From assembly GCA_035647075.1 (NCBI GenBank), contig DASROF010000124.1, positions 1 through 64,000 on the forward strand: 64,000 nt of DNA. Direction: 5' to 3'. Positions 1-7,894 of the stretch are shown piece after piece (position 1 is the first letter of the stretch; every line of letters begins with the position of its first letter). The notes under the pieces are model-generated. The model worked only from the letters and a program-made list of their open reading frames with translations. It was not told the DNA's origin and made no database searches. Source of the stretch: Gp6-AA40 sp035647075. Its GTDB lineage: Bacteria > Acidobacteriota > Vicinamibacteria > Vicinamibacterales > UBA2999. Position numbers and translations under genes: made by a program.

Positions 1-1
1 A

Positions 2-379
2 TCGCTGGTGATCTGGGATCCGAAGCTGGCGGATCCGCAGATGCTCCGTTTGCTGACACAGCGCGCCAAGATGGGCGTCGATATCCGCGTCATTGGCAAA
101 GTCGCGAAGCGGGCGCCCGGCACGCTCCGAGCGCAGAAGTCTCCGATTCGATTGCACGTGCGTGCGGCGGTTCGCGACTGCAGCGAGGCATTCGTCGGCA
201 GTCAGAGCCTGAGAGCACTCGAACTCGATGGCCGCCGGGAAGTCGGCATTCTGACGAAGGATCCGAAAGTCGTGAAGGCGATCGCCGACCTGTTCGAGGG
301 CGATTGGGCGAAGACCGAAATGGGTCAAAAGGAGATCAAGGTCATCGAGAAGGAACTTTCCCTGGCGGAGGTCTGCTGA
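2..379 (+). CDS. Phospholipase D-like domain protein, C-terminal part (5' end outside window)
   Basis: The reading frame is open from the first complete codon of the window, so this is the end of a longer gene; a GTG at 8 is probably internal. The visible 125 residues contain a stretch resembling the second HKD half-site of the phospholipase D superfamily: LHVRAAVRD, then FVGSQSL, then an acidic region ending REVGIL. In this family the motif is HxKxxxxD followed by GSxN. Here the histidine, aspartate and GS are present, but the lysine is arginine and the Asn position is Gln. The substrate cannot be deduced; relatives include cardiolipin synthases and nucleases. The gene ends 17 bases before the convergent VOC gene. 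Confidence 0.6.
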   Translation, partial: SLVIWDPKLADPQMLRLLTQRAKMGVDIRVIGKVAKRAPGTLRAQKSPIRLHVRAAVRDCSEAFVGSQSLRALELDGRREVGILTKDPKVVKAIADLFEGDWAKTEMGQKEIKVIEKELSLAEVC

Positions 380-395
380 GGCTGACCGAGACGGA

Positions 396-959
396 TCATG
401 GCGTGCCGTAGTACTGGCGATACATCCCGCGTCGGAAAAGCCATCCGCCGAGCGGGCCCAACCACTGCAGCACGTAATACATGTAGCCCAGGTCCATCAG
501 TTCGATGAGGTTGCCGTCGAAGTCCTTGGCGAAGAAGAACGAGTGGCCGCGCGGCGATCGCTCGGGCCGCGACACGCACTCCACGCCTTTGCGCGTCAGG
601 TAGTCGTGCCACTTGTTCAGATTGCTGACGTTGAACGAGATGTGCGTCAGGCCGACGCCGTTCCAGGGCACTGCGCGCGGCGGTAACTGCGGCTGAAACT
701 CGAAGATCTCCAGGACCGCTCCCCCCGGCACACGAATCCACCCGATCTTGCAGCGCGGTCCACCTCCACCAGAGCGAGGGTCGGCCCCGGCACGGCGAGT
801 CTCCGCTTCGTCTGTGACGCCGAAGAAGCTTCGCACCCGGTCGGGCGGCGTGTCCGCGACGCCCACAAGTGGGCAGCCGAAGACCTCCCAGTAGAACTGC
901 ACCGCCTTGTTGAAGTCCGACACGGTGATGCCGGTGTGACTGAAGGATCTGGCTTTCAT
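396..959 (-). CDS. VOC (glyoxalase/bleomycin-resistance fold) family protein
   Basis: This 187-residue protein begins with the typical first VOC module (SFSHTGITVSDFNKAVQFYWEVFG, residues about 6-28). A second module contains GLTHISFNVSNL near residue 110 and DGNLIELMDLG near residue 150. The histidines and glutamate at these places are the usual metal ligands of the superfamily, which includes glyoxalases, dioxygenases and epimerases. The C-terminal tail is rich in Tyr and Trp. The ATG overlaps the stop of the upstream GMC oxidoreductase (ATGA), so the two are translationally coupled. The reaction is unknown; the neighbours suggest oxidative metabolism of a sugar or small molecule. Confidence 0.8.
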   Translation of the reverse strand: MKARSFSHTGITVSDFNKAVQFYWEVFGCPLVGVADTPPDRVRSFFGVTDEAETRRAGADPRSGGGGPRCKIGWIRVPGGAVLEIFEFQPQLPPRAVPWNGVGLTHISFNVSNLNKWHDYLTRKGVECVSRPERSPRGHSFFFAKDFDGNLIELMDLGYMYYVLQWLGPLGGWLFRRGMYRQYYGTP

Positions 960-2494
960 CGGTTTACGGCTTCTACCTGATCCGCGAGTGAGACCCGCAG
1001 GTCGCGCTCAGCGATGTGATCGGCGACCCGCAGCGCCTGCGCCGCGATGGTCAGCGCCGGGTTGACAGCCGCGGACGAAGGGAAGAAGGAAGCGTCCACG
1101 ACGAACAAATTATGAACGTCGTGCGTGCGGCAGTACGGGTCGAGCACCGAGGCGCGCGGGTCGTGGCCGAAGACCAGGGTCCCGCACTGATGCGTTGTGT
1201 TCCGCGCACCGTGCGAGTGTTTGACGATGGCCCAGAATCCGGCGCGGCGGAGCAGCCGCGCCATTTCCCTGACCAATTGCCGGTGTGCGCGCAGGTTGTT
1301 CGGCCGGTAGTGCAGCCGGATCCGTCCGTCTTTCTCCAGGCTGACACGGTTGTCGCGGTCGGGGAGGTCTTCCGACATGGCCAGCCAGTCCACACCGCGC
1401 GAGACCCATGCCTGATAGGCCCACAGCGGAATCCACGGCACCACCGTCTGCGCCATCACCGCATGCGTCCGGCCCTGTGACTGAATCTGGCCGAGCGGGT
1501 AATCACCGTCCGGTCCGCGGAGGTAGTAGTCGTTGATCGCCACCGTTTTTTGAAACACGGTGTCATTCATGCGGAATGGATGGAACCCCTGCATCATGGT
1601 CGCAAGGTGCGCCATGTAGCGGCGCCCGACGAGGCCGGAGGAGTTTGCGATCCCATCGGGATGAGCGGCCGCGGCGGAGCGCAGCAGCAAGGCGGCCGAG
1701 TTCACCGCGCCGCACGAGACGACGAACAGGGACGCCTCGACGCGCACGGTTTCGCCATTGCGGACGACCTCGACAGCCACCACGCGGTCTCCGGATGGAT
1801 TCGTCGTCAACCGCATCGCGGTCGCATTCGTCCACAGGGTGACGGTTGGCTTCTGAATGGCGGGCCTGATGCAGCAGACGTCGGCCTCGCTCTTTGCGTG
1901 CACCTTGCACGCAAACGAGTTGCAGGTGTTGCACAGGAGGCAGCCGTCAAGCAGTCCGAGGGGCAGCGGCGACGGATGTAAACCGAACGAACGGAATCGT
2001 TCGACGAGGGCGGCCATGCCGTCCGAATGTGGAATCGGCGGGTACGGATATGGGCTGCGACGTGGCTCCGTCGGATCGCTGCCGGCCTCGCCGTGGACGC
2101 CATACAGACGTTCGGCGCGTTCGTAGTACGGCTCCAGCGTGTCGTAGTCGATCGGCCACGCCGGCGATGTTCCCTCGAGGTGCCGCAGGTCCTGGAAATC
2201 CTCCCGTCGCAGACGATAGAGCACACTGCCCCAGAATTTGCTGTTGCCGCCCACGTTGTAGTGGCTGTAGGGCGGGAACTCGCGACCGTTCGCGTCGAGC
2301 CACATCTCGCGCGTCTGGTACCGCAGATGTTTCCAGACCGCTTCGGGATCCCAGTTCTGATCTTCCTGCGGGATGAAGTCGCCACGTTCAACGATCAGTA
2401 TCCGCGCGGGAGTCTTCGACAGCGCATAGGCGAGCGTGCCGCCGCCCGCGCCGCTGCCGATGATGACGACGTCGTACTCCTCTCGTCTCATCAT
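956..2494 (-). CDS. GMC family oxidoreductase (FAD-dependent)
   Basis: The 512-residue protein starts with a Rossmann FAD motif (VVIIGSGAGGG, residues 9-19) followed by the acidic end of strand 2 (IVERGD). It ends with the conserved GMC C-terminal block (NLFVVDASFFPSSAAVNPALT), which carries the flavin-contacting region. Family members oxidise alcohols or sugars with FAD. Residues 185-196 form a CxxCxxCx4C cluster, seen in some bacterial GMC dehydrogenases and possibly metal binding. No signal peptide is visible. The start overlaps the stop of the upstream Gfo/Idh gene (ATGA) and the stop overlaps the VOC gene, giving a tight three-gene operon. Confidence 0.9.
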   Translation of the reverse strand: MMRREEYDVVIIGSGAGGGTLAYALSKTPARILIVERGDFIPQEDQNWDPEAVWKHLRYQTREMWLDANGREFPPYSHYNVGGNSKFWGSVLYRLRREDFQDLRHLEGTSPAWPIDYDTLEPYYERAERLYGVHGEAGSDPTEPRRSPYPYPPIPHSDGMAALVERFRSFGLHPSPLPLGLLDGCLLCNTCNSFACKVHAKSEADVCCIRPAIQKPTVTLWTNATAMRLTTNPSGDRVVAVEVVRNGETVRVEASLFVVSCGAVNSAALLLRSAAAAHPDGIANSSGLVGRRYMAHLATMMQGFHPFRMNDTVFQKTVAINDYYLRGPDGDYPLGQIQSQGRTHAVMAQTVVPWIPLWAYQAWVSRGVDWLAMSEDLPDRDNRVSLEKDGRIRLHYRPNNLRAHRQLVREMARLLRRAGFWAIVKHSHGARNTTHQCGTLVFGHDPRASVLDPYCRTHDVHNLFVVDASFFPSSAAVNPALTIAAQALRVADHIAERDLRVSLADQVEAVNR

Positions 2495-3504
2495 CGTGCC
2501 GGAACCGCCGCATCGGCCGTCTGCCGGGTGGCGTAGGCTTGCTCCATCAGCCGCTGGTCCTCCATCGCGCGTTCAAGGCTCATCTCCGGCGCGTGTTTCT
2601 CTCTGATGGCGCGCACGAAGTCGAGGTACATCGCCTGGTACCCGCGCATGTCGCGGAATCCAGGAATGACGAGACGTGGCAGGCCGCTCCCGCGTACCAG
2701 GATGAACAGCCCGTTCGACTCGAAGCTGATGATCCCGTCTCGGCCAAGGAGCTTCGACAGCCGCAATCCGCGCAGCAGTGACGGGATCTCGCGCGAGTAG
2801 TACAGGGATCCGACCGCGTCGTTGTCGTAGCGAAACGCCACCATCATGCTCTTCGCGCGCCGATCCGTCCCGCCACGGGAGACCGACGGGCGAAAGCCGT
2901 GGATATCGACGATGCGTGGGCCGAGGCTGGCAGCCAGATGCAGCCAGTGAATGCCTTCCTCGAAGAACGCGTCGCCGCCGGCCATGGTTTCGTCATTGCG
3001 CCAGTCATCGGCGGCTTTGAGGCGTTTCGCCAGCGTGACGAAGTGTGCGAACACCATCTCGCCGATGACGCCGTCGGCGAGGAGTTGACGCAGGCACACC
3101 GCCAGCGGCTTGTAATGGTCGTTTTCTCCGACGAGCACGACTCTATCGGCCCGATCGCGCGCGGTGCTCACCGTCTCGTAGTCAGCCATGGTGAGAAACC
3201 CTGGCTTTTCGACGAGCACATGTTTGCCCGCCGCCAGGGCACGGAGCGCGAGGTTCAGGTGGAATCGCGGCGGCACGGCGATGACGACGCCATCGGTTGC
3301 CGGGTCGTCGATCGCGGCCTCATAGTTGCCGTAGCTGGTATTGCCGTTGAACCTGCGGCAATAGTCGTCGGCTTTCGCCCGATCACGGCTGGCATACGAG
3401 GGAACGACATCCGCCCGCAGCGCGCGCAGGTGGCGGCTGTGTACGCGCGTGATGAAGCCGCACCCGAGAAAAGCCAGGCGCAGCGGAAGGGTACCCGATG
3501 CCAT
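2491..3504 (-). CDS. Gfo/Idh/MocA family NAD(P)-dependent oxidoreductase
   Basis: A 337-residue protein with an N-terminal nucleotide-binding fold (LAFLGCGFITRVHSRHL, residues 8-24). The family's EKP motif follows at GKHVLVEKPGF near residue 100, and a C-terminal alpha/beta domain after that. Members oxidise or reduce sugars, inositols or their nucleotide-linked forms. It is the first gene of the operon with the GMC and VOC genes, and the order suggests sequential oxidation of a sugar-like substrate. A TAGAAT -10-like element lies just upstream at 3516-3521, implying a very short mRNA leader. Confidence 0.9.
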   Translation of the reverse strand: MASGTLPLRLAFLGCGFITRVHSRHLRALRADVVPSYASRDRAKADDYCRRFNGNTSYGNYEAAIDDPATDGVVIAVPPRFHLNLALRALAAGKHVLVEKPGFLTMADYETVSTARDRADRVVLVGENDHYKPLAVCLRQLLADGVIGEMVFAHFVTLAKRLKAADDWRNDETMAGGDAFFEEGIHWLHLAASLGPRIVDIHGFRPSVSRGGTDRRAKSMMVAFRYDNDAVGSLYYSREIPSLLRGLRLSKLLGRDGIISFESNGLFILVRGSGLPRLVIPGFRDMRGYQAMYLDFVRAIREKHAPEMSLERAMEDQRLMEQAYATRQTADAAVPAR

Positions 3505-3515
3505 GGAGCAGTTCG

Positions 3516-3521
3516 ATTCTA
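3516..3521 (-). promoter_or_regulatory. Candidate -10 element (TAGAAT) for the Gfo/Idh operon
   Basis: On the minus strand TAGAAT lies 11 bases before the ATG of the Gfo/Idh gene, which would place the transcript start about 5 bases before the start codon. No convincing -35 hexamer was found. Support comes from the same arrangement before neighbouring genes (4612-4617, 4654-4659). Confidence 0.35.
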
Positions 3522-3573
3522 TCGGCTCCAGCGACGATCGGATCCGCGAATCGCGCGCGTTCAGCTCAGTGGG

Positions 3574-4602
3574 CTACGGCGTGGATTGAATGGGCGCCTC
3601 GGTGGCCTGAACGGCCGCACCGCGCAGCCGCTGGATGGTTTTTCCGACGCGCACCGACGCATAGAAGATTCGGCCCACCGGAATCAAGCCCTTGTAGCGA
3701 TGCCGTCCAATTGCTTCGAGGCCCGCCGACGCCATGCAGCCGCAGTTGCTGCAATCGGGATTTCCTCCGAGCTGGCAGGGCATGACACGTCGCTCGAGAT
3801 CAGACGAGAAGCAATCGGTCGTCTGGGCGAAGATGCAGTTCTCCGGCGAATCGGGTGGCTCTGCATAGACGTCGAGCAGCCCCTCCGGCAGCTGCAGCTT
3901 TGAAAACTTCAGCCGCAATCGGCGAAGGTCGGCAACCACGCGCGCACGATCCGCCCGGCTGAGACGTTCCATCGACAGCTCGCCGATCTGCGGGGTGTAC
4001 AGGCTCATCCAGATCAGCCGGGTGTTCGGGTTCTGCTGCCAAAACGACAGAAATTCCTCGAGGTAGCCGTCGCTCCGGACCTGCTGTCTGGTGATGGTGC
4101 AATGCACGGTGATCTGGTGCCCGGCGATGTGCTTGAGGATTCGTTCATAGGTTGCGGGCGTGCGTCGCACATCGTGCTCGGCGGGCAAGCCGTCGATCGA
4201 CACGACCACCTGCAGGCGTTCCAGCGCGGCCCACTCAGCCGGAATGGGCCGTACCGCGCTGGTCACCACCTGCGTATGGATCCCCCGCGCCGACAGCTGC
4301 GGCAGGATCTCTCCCAGTTCGCGGAACCGGACCAGCGGCTCGCCGCCGACGATTGAAATGTGCAGCGGCTTGTGGCGGTCGATCATGGCCATGAACCGCG
4401 ACACGAGTTCGTCGCCCTTGTAATCTGCGAGTCCGCGCAGCGTGACCTCGCCACCGAGGTGCTCGTCGCCGTACGCATAGCAGCCAGGGCAGCGAAGCGG
4501 ACACTCCTTCGTGATTTCGATCGAAATGTTCGGACGATAACCTGTGAGGATCTTTCCCCACGCCTGCATCACCTGACGCGCGCCGAGCCCCGTTTGAGCC
4601 AT
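3574..4602 (-). CDS. Radical SAM protein with C-terminal cysteine-rich (SPASM-like) region
   Basis: The 342-residue protein has the canonical radical SAM CxxxCxxC motif at Cys34, Cys38 and Cys41 (ECPLRCPGCYAYG), which binds the [4Fe-4S] cluster that cleaves S-adenosylmethionine. VGGEPL near residue 105 corresponds to the SAM-binding GGE motif. A second cysteine group near residues 255-295 (including MPCQLGG and CSNCGCM) resembles a SPASM/twitch auxiliary-cluster region. Such enzymes often modify peptides or lipids, but the substrate is not recognisable. It is a single gene, 69 bases from the downstream Gfo/Idh operon and divergent from the SET gene. Confidence 0.85.
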   Translation of the reverse strand: MAQTGLGARQVMQAWGKILTGYRPNISIEITKECPLRCPGCYAYGDEHLGGEVTLRGLADYKGDELVSRFMAMIDRHKPLHISIVGGEPLVRFRELGEILPQLSARGIHTQVVTSAVRPIPAEWAALERLQVVVSIDGLPAEHDVRRTPATYERILKHIAGHQITVHCTITRQQVRSDGYLEEFLSFWQQNPNTRLIWMSLYTPQIGELSMERLSRADRARVVADLRRLRLKFSKLQLPEGLLDVYAEPPDSPENCIFAQTTDCFSSDLERRVMPCQLGGNPDCSNCGCMASAGLEAIGRHRYKGLIPVGRIFYASVRVGKTIQRLRGAAVQATEAPIQSTP

Positions 4603-4611
4603 GTACGTTTA

Positions 4612-4617
4612 ATTCTA
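4612..4617 (-). promoter_or_regulatory. Candidate -10 element (TAGAAT) for the radical SAM gene
   Basis: TAGAAT on the minus strand ends 9 bases before the ATG of the radical SAM gene. Transcription would start only about 3 bases upstream of the start codon. No clear -35 box and no Shine-Dalgarno sequence can be seen between them. Confidence 0.4.
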
Positions 4618-4650
4618 CCTGTGCGCCGCCGCCGATTCGCTGACCTCACC

Positions 4651-4659
4651 TGCTATTCT
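4651..4659 (+). promoter_or_regulatory. Candidate extended -10 promoter (TGCTATTCT) for the SET-domain gene
   Basis: TGC followed by TATTCT fits an extended -10 element (TGn-TATnnT). It ends 10 bases before the ATG of the SET gene, giving a predicted leader of about 4 bases with no Shine-Dalgarno sequence. It faces away from the radical SAM promoter in the 67-base divergent region. Confidence 0.4.
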
Positions 4660-4669
4660 GTGGGCGCTC

Positions 4670-5086
4670 ATGCCCAAGGATCCGGTATTACCTCGAATCG
4701 TCAGGCGACGGTCCAAGCTCCACGGTTGGGGAGTCTTTGCCCTCGAAGCCATCAACAAGAACAAGCGCATCGTCACGTACGAGGGCGAGCTCATTGATCA
4801 CAAAGAGAGCCTCAAGCGCGAGTCGAAGTACCTGAAGCGCCGTGAGATCTGGTGCTTCACGGTCAATCGCCGGTGGGTCAGGGACGCGATGGTGGGCGGC
4901 AATATCGGCCGCTTCGTCAACCATGCGTGCAAGCCGAACTGCTACAGCGAGATCGTCGGCAAACAGATCTGGATTCGTGCCGGCCGCAATATCAAGGCGG
5001 GCGAGGAATTGACCTACAACTACTTCACCGACGGCGAGCGCGTCATCAAGTGCCACTGTCGTCCCGGTTGTAAGAAGTGGCTCTAG
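4670..5086 (+). CDS. SET-domain protein (putative protein-lysine methyltransferase)
   Basis: The 138-residue protein is essentially one complete SET domain with a post-SET tail. Visible motifs are HGWGVFAL (residues 18-25, SAM contact), TYEGELI near residue 37, RFVNHACKPNC (residues 81-91, the NHxCxPNC signature), GEELTYNYF (111-119, with the catalytic tyrosine region) and the post-SET cysteines of CHCRPGC (128-134). All residues expected for S-adenosylmethionine binding and lysine methylation appear present. SET domains are typical of eukaryotic histone methyltransferases; bacterial versions occur, usually with unknown targets. The stop overlaps the GTG start of the SpoIID-like gene, so the two are probably co-expressed. 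Confidence 0.88.
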   Translation: MPKDPVLPRIVRRRSKLHGWGVFALEAINKNKRIVTYEGELIDHKESLKRESKYLKRREIWCFTVNRRWVRDAMVGGNIGRFVNHACKPNCYSEIVGKQIWIRAGRNIKAGEELTYNYFTDGERVIKCHCRPGCKKWL

Positions 5087-6003
5087 CCCGGAAACGGGCT
5101 CTGGTGCTGTGGGTGGCGATTGCGTGCGCCGCGATTGATCCTGGCGCGTCCGGGCAGGCGCAAACCGATGTCAGCGATGCCGACCTGGCGGCGGTCAGCG
5201 CGCGCATGGTCGCGCTTGGCGCGGCTGGCGGGCGAAAGATCGCGGACCTTCCGCTGGAGGTGTACGTCGCTCGTGTCCTGACTGGCGAGGGCGAGCCCAA
5301 TGCTCCAGAGGCGACCCAGCAGGCGCTGGCCGTTGCCATTCGCACCTACGCCGTGTTCAATGCCGGGCGTCACCGCCGCGAGGGCTTCGATCTCTGCGAC
5401 TCGGTGCACTGCCAGGTGCCGCGAGCAGCCGCGAGTGCCAGCGCACGGCGCGCCGCCTTCGCTACGGCGGGCAGCATCCTGACCTACAAAGGGCAGCCGG
5501 CAGAAATCTTCTACTCGGCTTCGTGCGGGGGCCGCTCCGAAACTGCAGCCGCAGCATGGCCGAAGACCGGCGTGCCGCATCCGTACCTTCGTTCGGTCAA
5601 GGACGACGTGCATCACGATGATGCGCCATGGACGCTCGAGATGTCGCTCGCGGACTTACAGCTGCGCCTGCAACAGGTCGGGTTGGGCGGCAGGTTGAAA
5701 AACGTCCAGGTCGCTTCGCGCACCAAGTCGGACCGGGCGGCGGTCCTCAAGTTGTCGGGGATGTATCCGGATCGGATGGCTGGGGACCAATTCCGTGCGG
5801 CGATCGGGACGACCATCGTCCGCAGCACGGCGTTTTCGGTGAAGAAGGACGGCGACACGATTCGGTTTACCGGTCGCGGATATGGGCACGGTGTTGGAAT
5901 GTGCGTGATCGGTGCCGGCCGCCGTGCCCGCCGCGGCGAGTCGATGATCGATATCCTCAAGGCCTACTACCCAGGCGTGACCATTCAGGTCCTGACCTCC
6001 TGA
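5077..6003 (+). CDS. SpoIID/LytB domain protein, exported
   Basis: A 308-residue protein with a GTG start overlapping the SET gene by 10 bases. Residues 1-28 form a hydrophobic export signal. The SpoIID core is recognisable: LPLEVYVARVLTGEGEPNAP near residue 60, AVAIRTYAVFN near residue 88, FYSASCGGRSE near residue 145 and the C-terminal block GRGYGHGVGMC near residue 270. SpoIID proteins are lytic transglycosylases acting on denuded peptidoglycan; outside spore formers they are thought to work in envelope remodelling. The gene ends inside the 3' end of the convergent DedA/VTT gene (19-base overlap). Confidence 0.88.
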   Translation: MALARKRALVLWVAIACAAIDPGASGQAQTDVSDADLAAVSARMVALGAAGGRKIADLPLEVYVARVLTGEGEPNAPEATQQALAVAIRTYAVFNAGRHRREGFDLCDSVHCQVPRAAASASARRAAFATAGSILTYKGQPAEIFYSASCGGRSETAAAAWPKTGVPHPYLRSVKDDVHHDDAPWTLEMSLADLQLRLQQVGLGGRLKNVQVASRTKSDRAAVLKLSGMYPDRMAGDQFRAAIGTTIVRSTAFSVKKDGDTIRFTGRGYGHGVGMCVIGAGRRARRGESMIDILKAYYPGVTIQVLTS

Positions 6004-6578
6004 CGTCGCGTGCTGCGCCACAGCAGCACGGCCGAGATAATCGTTCCGACAACGGCAAGGACGATGAATCCGACGACCACGATCTGAAACGTATCCGAGC
6101 GCAGAATCTGCAGGATCTTCCGGCCGAAGACGAGCGCCAGCGCGGCTTCGGTCCCGAACCGCACCAGCCGCATCGCCCCGAACACCGTGAAGAACCGCCA
6201 CGGATTGACACGCAGTGCCCCGCAGGTCAGCACGAATGGCGTTAACGGAAAGGGCGGCGGCAGCAGGGCGGGGATCGCGAGCGCGATCGCCCCGCTGTTT
6301 CGGACACGGGCCTGCAGGCGTTCCAGTCGCCGCGACGGTACGTAGCGCGCCAGCCCGATCTCACCGATCTTCTGGCCGATCCAGTACGTGGCGGCCGCGC
6401 CCGTTATTGATCCCGCCGTTGCAAGCAGGGGATACAGCCACGCGAGTTCTCGATCGCGCGCAGCAAGGAAGATGACGACGGCGTCTACGCCGAACGGGAG
6501 GAAGAACATCATCGAAGCGTCGAGGGCCGCGATGAGGTACATACCCCACCACGTCAGGAAGAACCTGAAGAGCCGCAC
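5985..6578 (-). CDS. DedA/VTT-domain membrane protein
   Basis: A 197-residue membrane protein with a TM segment near residues 10-30, a re-entrant-like segment (LLATAGSITGAAATYWIG) and further TM segments toward the C terminus. The pattern, with a G-rich loop followed by a charged RRLERLQ stretch and PLLPPPFPLTPF, is that of VTT/DedA proteins, implicated in lipid carrier (undecaprenyl phosphate) recycling and membrane homeostasis. The GTG start overlaps the stop of the GDP-mannose dehydrogenase gene by one base, so it is the last gene of unit C. A role in recycling the polysaccharide lipid carrier would suit the context but is inference. Confidence 0.82.
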   Translation of the reverse strand: MRLFRFFLTWWGMYLIAALDASMMFFLPFGVDAVVIFLAARDRELAWLYPLLATAGSITGAAATYWIGQKIGEIGLARYVPSRRLERLQARVRNSGAIALAIPALLPPPFPLTPFVLTCGALRVNPWRFFTVFGAMRLVRFGTEAALALVFGRKILQILRSDTFQIVVVGFIVLAVVGTIISAVLLWRSTRRQEVRT

Positions 6579-7894
6579 TACCAGCAGATGCCGTCGTACT
6601 GCGCGTTCACCCTGCTGAAGTCCAGAGGGATCCGTACGAGATCGACGACGATCTGGTCCGGCCGGCAGCGTGTCACCGCCTCGGAAAATTCCGGTGACGC
6701 ATTGCCAATCACAATCACTTCCGACCGATCGATCACCTGATCGATTGATTCGCAGAGATGTCGCGACAGGTGAGGAATCTGTTCGGTGATGTACTGCTTG
6801 TTGGCGCCCACCAGGCGCGCCATCGACACGTTGCGGTCGTAGATGCAGAGCTCGTAGCCCTTACCGAGCAGCGCCTCCGCCAGGATCACCATCGGCGACT
6901 CGCGCAGATCGTCGGTGTCCGCCTTGAAGCTGAAGCCGAGGAGACCGACCTTCTTACGGCCCGTCTCGACGATCCGGTCGATGGCGTGCTCGACCTGCAG
7001 ATGATTGCTGGCCAGCAGCGACGAGACCAGCGGCATCTCGAGGTCCACTTCCTTCGCCCGGTACTGCAGCGCCCGCACGTCCTTCGGCAGACACGATCCG
7101 CCAAACGCAAAGCCGGGCTTCAGGTAATACGGCGAGAGATTGAGCTTGTCGTCCTGGCAGAAGATGTCCATCACCTCGTGGCTGTCGACGCCCAGTCGCT
7201 TGCACAGGTTGCCGATCTCGTTGGCGAAAACGACCTTGACCGCGTGCCAGGTGTTGCTGGTGTATTTGATCATCTCGGCCACACGGATGCTGGCGCTGAA
7301 GAGCGGGGCCTCGATGTTCTGATACAGCGCCTTGGTCGGCGCCGCATCGACCGCATGGTTGTGTCCGACCAGTGTCAGCGGCGGGTGGGTGAAGTCGCGG
7401 ATCGCGGTGCCCTCTCTCAGGAACTCGGGATTGACCGAGACACCGAATCCCTGCCCGTACTTTTTCCCTGATGCAGCCTCGAGCGCTGGAATCACCGTAC
7501 CGTGAGTTGTCCCCGGGAGCACAGTGCTCCGCACGACAACCACGTGGTAGTCGTCCTTGTCGCGAAGGACCTGTCCGATCTCTTCGCAGACCCGCGTCAG
7601 ATACGTGAGATCGAGACTGCCGTTTTTCCGGCTCGGAGTCCCCACACAGATGAGGGAGAGGTCCGTGGACTGCACGGCGTCCTCGGTGGACGTCGTCGCA
7701 CGCAGCCGCCCGCTCTCCACGCCACTTCGAAGCAGGTCCGCCAGACCTGGTTCGACAATCGGGCTGCGGCCTTCATTGACCGCGCTGACCTTGTCGGGGA
7801 CGACATCCACGCCGACGACCTGATGGCCATCGTCAGCAAACGCGGCGGCGGAGACGCTGCCGACATATCCGAGACCGAACACTGAGACCTTCAT
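6578..7894 (-). CDS. algD: GDP-mannose 6-dehydrogenase (AlgD-type UDP/GDP-sugar dehydrogenase)
   Basis: The 438-residue protein starts with the NAD-binding motif GLGYVGS (residues 7-13). The catalytic set matches that of Pseudomonas AlgD at the same numbering: Thr124 (RSTVLPGTT), Glu157 (NPEFLR), Lys210, Asn252 and the catalytic Cys268 in FAFGGSCLPKD. AlgD oxidises GDP-mannose to GDP-mannuronate; related enzymes make UDP-glucuronate, so substrate assignment from motifs alone is strong but not final. The ATG overlaps the stop of the upstream amidotransferase (ATGA). It would supply an activated uronic acid for the polysaccharide made by this locus. Confidence 0.87.
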   Translation of the reverse strand: MKVSVFGLGYVGSVSAAAFADDGHQVVGVDVVPDKVSAVNEGRSPIVEPGLADLLRSGVESGRLRATTSTEDAVQSTDLSLICVGTPSRKNGSLDLTYLTRVCEEIGQVLRDKDDYHVVVVRSTVLPGTTHGTVIPALEAASGKKYGQGFGVSVNPEFLREGTAIRDFTHPPLTLVGHNHAVDAAPTKALYQNIEAPLFSASIRVAEMIKYTSNTWHAVKVVFANEIGNLCKRLGVDSHEVMDIFCQDDKLNLSPYYLKPGFAFGGSCLPKDVRALQYRAKEVDLEMPLVSSLLASNHLQVEHAIDRIVETGRKKVGLLGFSFKADTDDLRESPMVILAEALLGKGYELCIYDRNVSMARLVGANKQYITEQIPHLSRHLCESIDQVIDRSEVIVIGNASPEFSEAVTRCRPDQIVVDLVRIPLDFSRVNAQYDGICW

